64,000 bases of DNA, from contig NZ_JAUSVL010000001.1 of the NCBI RefSeq assembly GCF_030814695.1, forward strand, positions 5,492,227 to 5,556,226. Reading direction: 5' to 3'. Made by a program: the position numbers and the translations under genes. The notes below the pieces were generated by a model that worked only from the letters and a program-made list of their open reading frames with translations, was not told the origin of the DNA and searched no databases. Shown piece after piece: positions 44,840 to 53,497 of the stretch (position 1 is its first letter; the number at the start of each line of letters is the position of its first letter). The DNA is from Oligosphaera ethanolica. GTDB lineage: Bacteria; Verrucomicrobiota; Lentisphaeria; Oligosphaerales; Oligosphaeraceae.

Positions 44840-45240
44840 GCGCGGCGGCAAGACATGCCGCCAGCAAAGGGGCGACCAGCCGGTCGCCCGACAAATTTGC
44901 GCCTTCGCGGCTTCGCGTGAGGCAAATGCCCCACGGCAAGCCGTGGGCCACGGAACTGTCGCGTCTTCTTACCGGCGGCGTGAATTGCCGCGCAGCGGCA
45001 AGACAGGCCGCCATCTGCGTAAATCGGCGCAATCTGCGGATAAAAAAGCTTTCTTCGCGTCTTCGCGGCTTCGCATGTGGAGCAAAAAGCCCACGGCAAG
45101 CCGTGGGCCACGGAACTTTTGCGCCTTCTTACCGGCGGCGTGAATTGCTGCGCAGCGGCAAGACAGGCCGCCAAAATCTGCGCTAATCTGCGTAATCTGC
45201 GGATAAAAAAATCTTCGATCGGCGGCGTGAATTGCCGCGT
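44840..45240. repeat. Family D repeat cluster with CCACGGCAAGCCGTGG hairpins
   Basis: Cores at 44974-45012 and 45134-45172, and partial ones near 44842 and 45222, alternate with GCCCCACGGCAAGCCGTGGG-type hairpins and AATCTGCGGATAAAAAA tracts. No gene is supported in 44099-45245 apart from the IS66 remnant. Confidence 0.88.
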
Positions 45241-45245
45241 CGTCG

Positions 45246-46514
45246 TTATGTCGGGAATGCCTCGGCGTCGGCGCAATAGGGCTGACTACCGAAGCGGTCG
45301 AGGTCGTCAAGGAGGAAGAACATGCCGCCGGCACGCCAGCGGCGGCCGGTGGCAAGGAAGTCGAGGATGCGCCGTTGCAGGTCGGTGTCCCGTGGCGCGT
45401 CCTTGAGATCGAAAGGGCCATTTTTGAGGAAAACGAACCACAGACCGTCCCAGGCGGAACTGGGCACGGGACACAAGTAGAGCTCACGCTGGAATTGCAC
45501 CAGGTTGGCGGTCGCTGGCAGGATCTCCTGCAGCTGATTATTGAAAATCCACGACGCGCAATTGACGGCTCGAACCGGCCGGTCGGGAAAATACTTGCGG
45601 AAGAAATCGCGGGCACGCAGCAGCGAGTCCCGGCAGGCATCCAGACTCATATTGCCGCCGGAGGGAATGTGCATGCTGAGACTGTCGTCGCCTTTGCTCA
45701 GCACCAGCTCCCAGTCCGCCAGGGACAGCGCGACTTTCTCACGGCGGGCGTAACCGTGCGGCGAAATGGGCGTGCCGCAGACGCAGCCATTCGCGAAACT
45801 CAGTTCCGAGAGCCAGCTGTCCTCGCCGGCGTAGTCTTCTTCGCGGGCATAGCGGTAGCCATCGGCGCTGAAACGAGTGCCGGCCGGCGGGAAAGCGACC
45901 ACCTGCCCCGTCTGGCGGTGGCGATAGACAGTCATATCGCGCTTCATCGGCTCCAGCCAGAATTCCAGCCGGCCCAGGCGGAAATACGGCTCACGCGTGT
46001 AATGGCGCATCCAGCTCATCTGGTTGAGATAGATGCCCGGCCGGCCACCGTAGCCTCTGCGGTAGTTGTAATTGCAGAAATGGGCGACCTGCTGCAGAGT
46101 TTCGCGAGTAGTCGCCTCCGGCACCCCCAGCCGCTGATGGTGGTCGTATACCATGGGCACGTAAGCAATCGCCGCCAGCAAAAACAACAGCCCGCGCCGC
46201 TCCCCGAGACACGCCGGCTCCGGCCATTGCTGTGGCGGACAGGGCGCCAGTGCGCGAAATACCCGCCAATGGCAATGCCAAGCCAATTGCGCCAGCGACT
46301 CATCCGCACGCACCACCGCAGCGACCGCAAGCAGCTCGGCCTCCACGCCGGCATCCATACCCGTCGCCGCGCAGCAGCGGCGGATAAAATCCGCCGCCAG
46401 AAAATGCGGCCCGCCGGCAGGATACTCGGCCATGGCCTCGTCCCAATGCAGGGCGACATTGGCCAGCTGGCTGGTGTCGCCGAGTTCCTGCAAGATCTCT
46501 TCAGCGCTTTTCAT
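45246..46514 (-). CDS. Acyltransferase-domain-like protein of unknown function
   Basis: The 422-residue cytoplasmic protein resembles uncharacterised 'acyltransferase domain' proteins: a helical N-terminal half (AHFCNYNYRRGYGGRPGIYLNQMSW) and a GNAT-like C-terminal half (DDSLSMHIPSGGNMSLDACR, FFRKYFPDRPVRAVNCASWIFNNQL, LFVFLKNGP-like strands). The HIP-GG-M segment is the best-kept block. Substrate unknown. The start at ATG 46514 has AAGGA seven bases upstream and overlaps by 14 bp the end of the GNAT-GrpB gene, which suggests coupled translation. Confidence 0.65.
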   Translation of the reverse strand: MKSAEEILQELGDTSQLANVALHWDEAMAEYPAGGPHFLAADFIRRCCAATGMDAGVEAELLAVAAVVRADESLAQLAWHCHWRVFRALAPCPPQQWPEPACLGERRGLLFLLAAIAYVPMVYDHHQRLGVPEATTRETLQQVAHFCNYNYRRGYGGRPGIYLNQMSWMRHYTREPYFRLGRLEFWLEPMKRDMTVYRHRQTGQVVAFPPAGTRFSADGYRYAREEDYAGEDSWLSELSFANGCVCGTPISPHGYARREKVALSLADWELVLSKGDDSLSMHIPSGGNMSLDACRDSLLRARDFFRKYFPDRPVRAVNCASWIFNNQLQEILPATANLVQFQRELYLCPVPSSAWDGLWFVFLKNGPFDLKDAPRDTDLQRRILDFLATGRRWRAGGMFFLLDDLDRFGSQPYCADAEAFPT

Positions 46515-47592
46515 CGTCGTCCTTCTGCGCCGGCCGGCGCTTGTCAATATCCTCCGCCTGCGGATTCACGCCGCAAGCCAATGCCGTAATGCGGCGAATA
46601 AAATCGCCCTTGGCGTCCGTGTATGCCACCCGGTCGTGGCCATTATCGGCTGCCAGGCGGCGTTTCAAGTCCGCATAGTCCTGCGCCACGGCGGGATGCT
46701 CCCGCAGATAATCACGGAATTGCAGGCGCTGCCAGTGGCCAGCGAAACTCTTTTCGACGACGTGGAGATGCGCCAGGCGTTCGCCATTCTCACCGCGCTT
46801 GATAAACCAGCAATACCAGGGGCCGCCGTCGTTGCCAAAGGTCGGCCGCCAGAAATAGTCGTAGCCTTCGGCCTCCAGGATGGGTGGCAGCAGCTCCCGT
46901 GCTTCCGCCAGCGACTCAACCTCAAGCAGCAGGTCAATCACCGGCTTGGCCGCCAGACCCGGCACGGCCGTGCTGCCAAAATGCTCAATGCGCCGGAAAT
47001 AGCCCTCGGGCACCAGACTCTCCAGATGCGCTTTCTCGGCGGCGAACAGGTCTGGCCAGCGCAGGTCGTAATCGCAGACGGCCACGTCGTCGGCAAGTAC
47101 CCGCTGCACCCGCTCGGAGAGCGTCGGCAACGCCGCCTTGAACAGCCGCGACTGCTCGCCCCAGGGATGATAACCCACGCCGATCTCCGTGAAGCCATAG
47201 CGCTCGTAGAAGCCCCGCAAGTCCGTGGCGACGTACAACGCATCATAGCCCGCTGCCTGCGCGTCGGCCTTGATGCGGCATATCAGCCGGCCCGCCAGAC
47301 GCCGGCCGCGATAGGGCTCGGCCACATAGACCGCGCACAGCCAGGGCCACAAGTCCATCCGGCTGACAAAGTCGTTGCTGATCATGCCAGCGCCGCCAAT
47401 GGCCTCGTCGCCAGCAAGCAACAGATACCAGCGCGGCAGTGGCGACGGCGTGTCCAAGCTGTGGCGAATGCAATCGTCATAGAGGTCGCGACGCTGCTCG
47501 TCTGACCACCAGGCGCTGAAAGCATCTATCGCCAACGTGGCCAACTCCGGATGCTCGCGCACTGCCACGAGCCGCAATTGTCGTATGTCCAT
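46501..47592 (-). CDS. GNAT acetyltransferase fused to GrpB/UPF0157 domain
   Basis: The 363-residue protein has a GNAT N-acetyltransferase in residues 1-165 (LCAVYVAEPYRGRRLAGRLI is the acetyl-CoA loop, then ALYVATDLRGFYERYGF) and a GrpB/UPF0157 domain from about 175 to 345 (DYDLRWPDLF, IEHFGSTAVPGLAAKPVIDLL, WYCWFIKRG, HLHVVEKS, FRDYLREHP). The second domain belongs to the nucleotidyltransferase superfamily (GSTA-VPGL-KP-ID pattern), whose substrates are mostly unknown. ATG 47592 is used; no strong ribosome binding site. It is followed by the acyltransferase-like gene with a 14-bp overlap. Confidence 0.85.
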   Translation of the reverse strand: MDIRQLRLVAVREHPELATLAIDAFSAWWSDEQRRDLYDDCIRHSLDTPSPLPRWYLLLAGDEAIGGAGMISNDFVSRMDLWPWLCAVYVAEPYRGRRLAGRLICRIKADAQAAGYDALYVATDLRGFYERYGFTEIGVGYHPWGEQSRLFKAALPTLSERVQRVLADDVAVCDYDLRWPDLFAAEKAHLESLVPEGYFRRIEHFGSTAVPGLAAKPVIDLLLEVESLAEARELLPPILEAEGYDYFWRPTFGNDGGPWYCWFIKRGENGERLAHLHVVEKSFAGHWQRLQFRDYLREHPAVAQDYADLKRRLAADNGHDRVAYTDAKGDFIRRITALACGVNPQAEDIDKRRPAQKDDDEKR

Positions 47593-47725
47593 AAGGCCAA
47601 TCCACCCCAAACGAAGTGAGGCGACGACCTGAAATCAGCCGTCGCGCCAGTTGCACTTTCACTGAAAAACAATACATTACTTGTTTCTCATTCCCAAATC
47701 CAACCTCCAAACTGGAAATACCCCG

Positions 47726-48109
47726 ATGTTGCAACTCGATTTTTCCAAAAGTGCCGACGGCCTCATCCCCGCCATTGCCCAGGACTGGCAGACTGGCGAC
47801 GTGCTCATGCTCGCGTACATCAACGAAGAAGCCTGGCACAAGACCCTCGAAACCGGCGTGGCCACCTACTGGACCCGCTCACGCAAAAAACTCTGGATCA
47901 AGGGCGAGACCTCCGGCAATATCCAGAAGGTCAAGGAAATCCTCGTCGACTGCGATCTGGACACCGTCATCTTCAAAATCGAACAGGTCGGTGACGCCGC
48001 CTGCCATGAGGGCTACCGCAGCTGCTTCTTCCGTAAAGTCGAGGCCGATGGCAGCCTGAGCGTCGTTGGCAAACGCGTTTTCGATCCCGAAAAAGTCTAC
48101 AAGAAATAA
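47726..48109 (+). CDS. hisI: Phosphoribosyl-AMP cyclohydrolase
   Basis: The 127-residue enzyme opens the purine ring of PR-AMP, the third step of histidine synthesis. It has DVLMLAYINEEAW, TYWTRSRKKLWIKGETSGN, the metal-binding DCDLDTVIFKIEQ (Asp trio), and the zinc cysteines in DAACHEGYRSCFFR. It is a stand-alone HisI without HisE. ATG 47726 gives the usual family length; an upstream TTG at 47681 is less likely. hisG follows 49 bp downstream. Other his genes are not in the window. Confidence 0.95.
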   Translation: MLQLDFSKSADGLIPAIAQDWQTGDVLMLAYINEEAWHKTLETGVATYWTRSRKKLWIKGETSGNIQKVKEILVDCDLDTVIFKIEQVGDAACHEGYRSCFFRKVEADGSLSVVGKRVFDPEKVYKK

Positions 48110-48158
48110 GCACGGGCTACCCTACCCGCCGCCGTCACTTCACCCCGAGGACCACACC

Positions 48159-49031
48159 ATGGCAGTGCTTCGCTTAGGCCTACCCAAAGGCAGCTTGGAA
48201 GAAACCACCGTCGATATGTTCCGCCGCGCCGGCTACAAAATCGACATCCAGTCCCGCTCCTACTACCCGTCCATCGACGACAAGGAAATCGAATGCGTGC
48301 TCATCCGCGCCCAGGAGATGTCCCGCTACGTCGAGGAAGGCCTGCTTGACTGCGGCCTCACCGGCCATGACTGGATCGTCGAAAATGGCTCCGACGTCGT
48401 GGAAATCGCCGAACTCGTTTACGGCAAAGTCGGCCGCAAGCCCCTGCGTTGGGTGCTGGCCGCGCCCAACGACTCCGACATTCACGGCCCCAAGGACCTG
48501 GCCGGCAAACGCATCGCCACCGAGGCTGTCGGCATGACCAAGCGTTACTTGGCCAAGCACGGCGTCGAAGCCACCGTCGAATTCAGCTGGGGCGCGACCG
48601 AAGTCAAGCCACCACACTTGGCCGACGCCATCGTCGAGATCACCGAGACCGGCTCCAGCCTGCGCGCCAATAACCTCCGCATCGTCGATACACTCTGCGA
48701 GACCACCACGCGCTTTATCGCCAACAAGGACGCCGCCAAAGACGAATTCAAACGCGCCAAGATGGACAAGCTGGCGCTGTTGCTCAAGGCCGTCCTCGCC
48801 GCCGAATCGCGCATCGGGCTCATGCTCAATGTCCACAAGGACAATCTCGACGCAGTGCTCAACATCCTCCCCGCCCTGCAGCGGCCGACGGTCGCCAATC
48901 TGTCGGACAAGGACTGGTTCTCACTGACCACCGTCATTGACGAGTATGTCGCGCGGGATATCATTCCGCAGCTCATGCAGGCCGGCGCTGAAGGCCTGGT
49001 CGAATACGCCCTCAACAAGGTCGTTCTCTAA
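48159..49031 (+). CDS. hisG: ATP phosphoribosyltransferase, long form
   Basis: The 290-residue enzyme joins ATP and PRPP, the first and feedback-controlled step of histidine synthesis. LRLGLPKGSLEE starts the protein; CGLTGHDWIVENG and GKRIATEA..TKRYLAKHG mark the catalytic periplasmic-binding-like fold, and the PRPP loop reads DAIVEITETGSSLRAN. A C-terminal part of about 75 residues (LMLNVHKDNLDAVLNILPAL) is the PII-like domain that binds histidine in long-form HisG, so no HisZ is needed. GAGG lies eight bases upstream of ATG 48159. Confidence 0.96.
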   Translation: MAVLRLGLPKGSLEETTVDMFRRAGYKIDIQSRSYYPSIDDKEIECVLIRAQEMSRYVEEGLLDCGLTGHDWIVENGSDVVEIAELVYGKVGRKPLRWVLAAPNDSDIHGPKDLAGKRIATEAVGMTKRYLAKHGVEATVEFSWGATEVKPPHLADAIVEITETGSSLRANNLRIVDTLCETTTRFIANKDAAKDEFKRAKMDKLALLLKAVLAAESRIGLMLNVHKDNLDAVLNILPALQRPTVANLSDKDWFSLTTVIDEYVARDIIPQLMQAGAEGLVEYALNKVVL

Positions 49032-49081
49032 CCACTCACGCTGCCCGCCAGTATTCGCGGCCCCAGGGCCCATATTGCGTC

Positions 49082-50587
49082 ATGCCGGAAAAAGCCGCTG
49101 CCATACTACTCGAAACGGATAGCCTGGCCAAGGCCTATGACGGCGTGCCGGTGCTCAGCGGCATCTCAATCCAGGTGAGGCCGGGGATCATCCTCGGCAT
49201 CATCGGCGAAAATGGCGCCGGCAAGTCCACCTTCACCAAGTGCCTCAACGGCATGACGCAGCCCAGCGGCGGCCGTGTTGTCTTCCTGGGCGAGGAGCTG
49301 CGCGATCTCAGCGTCGCCGGTGCCATCGCCAAGGGCATCGTCACCATCCCTCAGGAATTCAACCTGGTCAGCGATCTCAATGTCTACGAGAATATCTTTC
49401 TCGGACACGAGCCACGCTACGCCTGGGGGCTGCTTGACCGCCCGGCTATGCGCGCCAAGGCCCGCGAGCTCCTCAGCACCCTCAACGCCCAGCTCGACCC
49501 CGAACGGCGCATTGCCACCCTCAGCGTCGCCGAAAAACAAATGGTCGAGATCGCCAAGGCCCTCACCAGCCCCTGCCGGCTGCTGATCATGGACGAGCCA
49601 ACCACCGTCCTCAACCAGCGCGAAGTCGCTACGCTCTTCACCGTCATGCGACGCCTCCGCAACCAGGGCACCAGCATTCTCTATATCTCCCACAAGCTCA
49701 AGGAAGTCCGCGATATCTGCGACGAGGTCGTCGTCCTCCGCGATGGCCAGTTCATCAGCCACGACCCGGCCAGCGCCCTCGACGAAGCCGAAATGGCCCG
49801 CCGCATGGTCGGCCGCGATATGAGCCAGCTCTTCCCACCCAAAGGCGCCCCGCCAGCCGACGCCGAATGCATTCTGGACGTGCGCGGCCTCCGGGTCACC
49901 GGACTGCTCCACGACGTCTCCTTCAGCCTGCGCCGCGGCGAAATCCTCGGCTTTGCCGGTCTGGTCGGCTCCGGCCGCACAGAATTGGCCGAGACGCTCT
50001 ATGGCCTGCATCCCGTGCAGTCGGGCAGCATCACCCTCTTCGGGCGGCCCTACCGACCAGCATCGCCGGCGCAGGCCATCGCCGCCGGCCTGGCCTATCT
50101 ATCCGAAGACCGCCAGGGCAGCGGTGTCCTGGTGGACTTCTCTGTCGCCAACAACGTCACACTCTCCTCTCTGCGACAGTACTGCCGGCCTTTCATCAGC
50201 AAAAGCCGCGAAAATGCCCGGGCGCGGCATTACATCGACGCTTTCCACATCAAGGCGCCCGGCTACGACGCGCCACTGCGCAGTCTCAGCGGCGGCAACC
50301 AACAGAAAGTCGCCATTGCCAAGGGCCTTGATACCGCGCCAAAGCTCTTCATCTTCGACGAGCCCACTCGCGGCATCGATATCAACGCCAAGAGCGAAGT
50401 CTACGCTTTCATTCGCCGACTGGTGGACCAGGGCATATCCTGCCTGCTCATCTCATCGGACCTCGAAGAAGTCATCGGCATGTGCAGCCGCATCGCCGTC
50501 ATGCGCGCCGGCAGCATCGCCGGCGAAGTCAGCGGCGACCACATCAACGAAGAAGAAATCATGTATCTGGCGACGGGAGTCAAGTAA
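49082..50587 (+). CDS. Sugar ABC importer, duplicated ATPase (RbsA/MglA type)
   Basis: The 501-residue protein has two ABC ATPase domains. The first has Walker A GENGAGKST, signature LSVAEKQMVE and Walker B LLIMDEPTT. The second has a degenerate Walker A GLVGSGRTE, signature SLSGGNQQKV and LFIFDEPTRGID, as usual in RbsA/MglA-type proteins. It powers uptake by the permease encoded 3 bp downstream, and the binding protein follows. The substrate is a monosaccharide by family, possibly linked with the downstream alpha-mannosidase, but this cannot be read from the sequence. Confidence 0.95.
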   Translation: MPEKAAAILLETDSLAKAYDGVPVLSGISIQVRPGIILGIIGENGAGKSTFTKCLNGMTQPSGGRVVFLGEELRDLSVAGAIAKGIVTIPQEFNLVSDLNVYENIFLGHEPRYAWGLLDRPAMRAKARELLSTLNAQLDPERRIATLSVAEKQMVEIAKALTSPCRLLIMDEPTTVLNQREVATLFTVMRRLRNQGTSILYISHKLKEVRDICDEVVVLRDGQFISHDPASALDEAEMARRMVGRDMSQLFPPKGAPPADAECILDVRGLRVTGLLHDVSFSLRRGEILGFAGLVGSGRTELAETLYGLHPVQSGSITLFGRPYRPASPAQAIAAGLAYLSEDRQGSGVLVDFSVANNVTLSSLRQYCRPFISKSRENARARHYIDAFHIKAPGYDAPLRSLSGGNQQKVAIAKGLDTAPKLFIFDEPTRGIDINAKSEVYAFIRRLVDQGISCLLISSDLEEVIGMCSRIAVMRAGSIAGEVSGDHINEEEIMYLATGVK

Positions 50588-50590
50588 GCC

Positions 50591-51577
50591 ATGACCACTG
50601 CCAAGCCATCTTCAGCGTCCGCAGCATCTGCCGTTTGGCGCCAGCGCGCGCTCGGCTGGCTCAGCGATTACGGGCCCTACATCGCGCTGGCGGTGCTGCT
50701 CGTCGCCTGCGCCATATCCAGCCCGTCGTTCCGCCGCCCGCAGAATCTGATCAACATCACGCGGCAGATCTCCTACAGCGGCATCATCGCCATCGGCATG
50801 ACCTTCGTCATCATTGGCGGCGGCATTGACCTCTCCGTCGGCTCGCTGCTGGCCTTTGCGGGCAGCGTCGGCATCATCGCCATGAATCACTGCGACAACC
50901 CGGCTCTGGCCGTCGCGGTGGCCATCGTCGTGTCCATCGCCGTTGGCGCGTCCTGCGGCGCACTCAATGGCGCGCTGATCACCGTCGGCAAGATCCCGCC
51001 CTTCATCGTCACGCTGGGCACGCTGTCCATTTTCCGGTCGCTGACGCTGTACATTGCCAACGCCGGGCTGCTGACCAGCAAGCACGATCTCTTCGCCCGT
51101 TTTGGCGGCGCGATCATCCTTGGCATTCCCCTGCCCGCCTGGCTGCTGCTGGTGTTGGCCATCATTGGCGCCATTATCCTCCAGCAAACGCGGCTCGGTC
51201 GCTACATCTGCGCCGTCGGCTCCAACGAACGGGTCGCCCGTTACGCAGCCATCAACACCAACCTGATCAAATTCAGCACCTACGTCATCGCCGGTTTTCT
51301 CGCCGGCATCAGCGCGGTGATGCTGGGTGGGCGCCTGTCGTCACTGAGTTCGACCACCGCCGGCCTGTCCTACGAACTCGACGCCATTGCCGCCGCCATC
51401 ATCGGCGGCACGGCCATGGCTGGCGGCCGCGGGTCAGTGATCGGCACCCTCGCTGGCGCGCTAATCCTCGGCATCGTCTCCAATGTTCTTGACATGTGGG
51501 GCGTTTCCGTCAATTTACAGGGTACAGTAAAGGGCGTCGTCATTATCATCGCCGTGCTGATCCAGCGCCAGCGCTGA
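50591..51577 (+). CDS. Sugar ABC importer permease (RbsC type)
   Basis: The 328-residue membrane protein has about eight to ten helices and the RbsC-family blocks IIGGGIDLSVGSLLAF, PPFIVTLGTLSIFRSL, RLGRYICAVGSNERVARYAAIN and AIAAAIIGGTAMAGGRGSV. It forms the membrane channel with the RbsA-type ATPase, whose gene ends 3 bp upstream; the binding protein follows after 88 bp. It probably works as a homodimer. Confidence 0.95.
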   Translation: MTTAKPSSASAASAVWRQRALGWLSDYGPYIALAVLLVACAISSPSFRRPQNLINITRQISYSGIIAIGMTFVIIGGGIDLSVGSLLAFAGSVGIIAMNHCDNPALAVAVAIVVSIAVGASCGALNGALITVGKIPPFIVTLGTLSIFRSLTLYIANAGLLTSKHDLFARFGGAIILGIPLPAWLLLVLAIIGAIILQQTRLGRYICAVGSNERVARYAAINTNLIKFSTYVIAGFLAGISAVMLGGRLSSLSSTTAGLSYELDAIAAAIIGGTAMAGGRGSVIGTLAGALILGIVSNVLDMWGVSVNLQGTVKGVVIIIAVLIQRQR

Positions 51578-51665
51578 GCACGGCGCGGTATGCGCGCCAC
51601 TACCGCTCTTAGTTCTCCCATCATTCATTGTGTGTTGATCCATCATCAACGAAAGGAATTCCACC

Positions 51666-52631
51666 ATGAAGTCCCTGTTGCGTCTGAGCATGTGCCTGGC
51701 CATTGCCGCCCTGACGGCCCTGTCCTTTGCCGGTTGCGGCAAGAAGACGAGCGACCAGCTCACCATCGGCATTTCCATCCCCAGCGCCGACCACGGCTGG
51801 ACCGGCGGCGTCGTCTGGTGGGCCGAGCAGGCCAAGAAGAACTGGGAAGCCAAAGACCCCGGCATCAAAGTCATCGTCTCCACCGCCAAAGACGCCAGCG
51901 AGCAGGTCGACAAAGTCGAAAACCTCATGGTCCAAGGCATTGACGCCCTCGTCATTCTCCCGCACGATCCCAGCCCCCTCACCGGCATCTGCGAACAAGC
52001 CGCCAAGGCCGGCGTGTACCTCGTCGTCGTCGATCGCGGCCTCGACAAGCCCGTCCAAAACCTCTACCTCGCCGGCGACAACGCCGGCTTCGGCCGCGGC
52101 GGCGCCGAATCGGTCGTCAAAGCCCTCGCCGGCACAGGCAAAATCCTCGTCATGGAAGGCATTCCCTGCACGGTCAACAGCATCCGCGTCGATGCCTTCA
52201 ACGAGGTCATCAAACAACACCCCGGCATCGAAATCCTCGAATCCCAATCCGCCTACTGGGATACCGAAAAAGGCCTGAAGCTCATGGAGAACTACCTCCA
52301 GAAATACCCACAGATCGATGCCGTCTGGACCGGCGATGACGACGTGCTCCTCGGCGCCCTCAAGGCCTACGAGGAATCCGGCCGCAAGGACATCAAATGC
52401 TTCGTCGGCGGCGCCGGCAGCAAGGCCATCGTCAAGCGCATCCTCGACGGCGACCCGCTCATTCCCTTCAATGTCACCTACCCGCCCAAGATGATCGCCG
52501 ACGGCGTCGACTACGCCATCAAGGGCCTCCGCGGCGAACTGGCCGACGACGAAAAAACCATCATCATCCCCGCCGAAATCATCACCCGGGACAATGCCCG
52601 CGACTTCTACTACCCAGACTCCATCTTCTGA
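51666..52631 (+). CDS. Sugar-binding lipoprotein of the ABC importer
   Basis: The 321-residue protein has a lipoprotein signal with lipobox SFAGC (Cys24), then a type I periplasmic sugar-binding fold of the RbsB family: LTIGISIPSADHGWTGGVV, NLMVQGIDALVILPHD, VYLVVVDRGL, and IDAVWTGDDDVLLGALKAYEESG. The lipid anchor keeps it at a membrane facing the periplasm. It should deliver a sugar to the RbsC-type permease; Asp, Arg and Trp side chains near residues 40 and 115 likely contact it. GAAAGGAATTCC precedes the start. mazG follows within 31 bp. Confidence 0.93.
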   Translation: MKSLLRLSMCLAIAALTALSFAGCGKKTSDQLTIGISIPSADHGWTGGVVWWAEQAKKNWEAKDPGIKVIVSTAKDASEQVDKVENLMVQGIDALVILPHDPSPLTGICEQAAKAGVYLVVVDRGLDKPVQNLYLAGDNAGFGRGGAESVVKALAGTGKILVMEGIPCTVNSIRVDAFNEVIKQHPGIEILESQSAYWDTEKGLKLMENYLQKYPQIDAVWTGDDDVLLGALKAYEESGRKDIKCFVGGAGSKAIVKRILDGDPLIPFNVTYPPKMIADGVDYAIKGLRGELADDEKTIIIPAEIITRDNARDFYYPDSIF

Positions 52632-52662
52632 GAAACGCGGCCGTCAGGCCGTACTGCACACC

Positions 52663-53454
52663 ATGGACCAACTCCAGCGCCTAGTCGATATCGTTGCCAA
52701 GCTGCGCGCCCCCGAGGGCGGCTGCCCTTGGGACTGCAAGCAGACCCACCAGTCACTGCGCCGCTTCCTCGTCGAGGAAGCCGGCGAGTTCCTTGATGCC
52801 GTCGAGGACGGCGATCACGACGCCATGCGCGATGAACTCGGCGACCTGCTCCTGCAGGTCGTCCTTCATGCCCAGATCGCCAGCGAAAACGGCCACTTCG
52901 ACTTCCAGGATGTCGCCAAATCCGAGGCCGACAAGATGCTGCGCCGCCACCCCCATGTCTTCGACACGGTCACCGTCAATGACGCAGGCGATGTGGTCAA
53001 GCTCTGGGACGAGATCAAGAAGGTCGAAAAGGGCCCCGCCGCCAGCGCCTACACCCTCGACCAGCTGCCCCGTAGTCTCCCCGCCCTCGCCCGCGCCCAA
53101 AAGGCCCTCGACAAGGCCGATAAGGCCGGCTTCGCCTGGCCCGACATCGCCGACGCCATCAACAAAATCGAAGAAGAACTCGGCGAAGTGCGCGATGCCG
53201 CCCGCAATGGCACCCCCGCAGACATCGAAGAGGAACTCGGCGATCTGCTCTTCACCATGGTCAATCTCTGCCGCTGGCAGAAGGTCCAGGCCGAAGAAGT
53301 CATGCAGCAGGCCGTGGGCAAATTTATCCGCCGCTTCACCGCCATGGAACAACTCATCGCCGACCAGGGCCGGCAGACCAGCGACTGCGCCCCCGAAGAA
53401 CTCATCGACGCCTGGGAAGAAGCCAAGATGGCCGAACGAGCCAACAAGTCCTGA
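52663..53454 (+). CDS. mazG: Nucleoside triphosphate pyrophosphohydrolase MazG
   Basis: The 263-residue protein is a tandem MazG. The first repeat has LRAPEGGCPWDCKQTHQSL, EEAGEFLDAVE and DELGDLLLQVVLHAQIA; the second has EEELGEVRDA and EEELGDLLFTMVNLCRW. The E-x-x-E and E-x-x-D motifs bind Mg and hydrolyse NTPs to NMPs, which cleans up damaged nucleotides. It sits between the sugar-binding protein and the alpha-mannosidase, all closely spaced on the plus strand, though no functional link to sugars is implied. Confidence 0.95.
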   Translation: MDQLQRLVDIVAKLRAPEGGCPWDCKQTHQSLRRFLVEEAGEFLDAVEDGDHDAMRDELGDLLLQVVLHAQIASENGHFDFQDVAKSEADKMLRRHPHVFDTVTVNDAGDVVKLWDEIKKVEKGPAASAYTLDQLPRSLPALARAQKALDKADKAGFAWPDIADAINKIEEELGEVRDAARNGTPADIEEELGDLLFTMVNLCRWQKVQAEEVMQQAVGKFIRRFTAMEQLIADQGRQTSDCAPEELIDAWEEAKMAERANKS

Positions 53455-53497
53455 CCCCACCAGCCCTCAATCCCGGCCGTTTTGCCAAGGTGCCATC

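Noticed and set aside
44290..45276. 328-codon minus-strand open frame
   Set aside because: It reads through family D repeats, the intron-like fragment and the IS66 remnant in the wrong frame.
52694..53497. Long N-terminal extension of the mannosidase
   Set aside because: This part is the out-of-frame reading of mazG; the true start is ATG 53498 with AAGG upstream.
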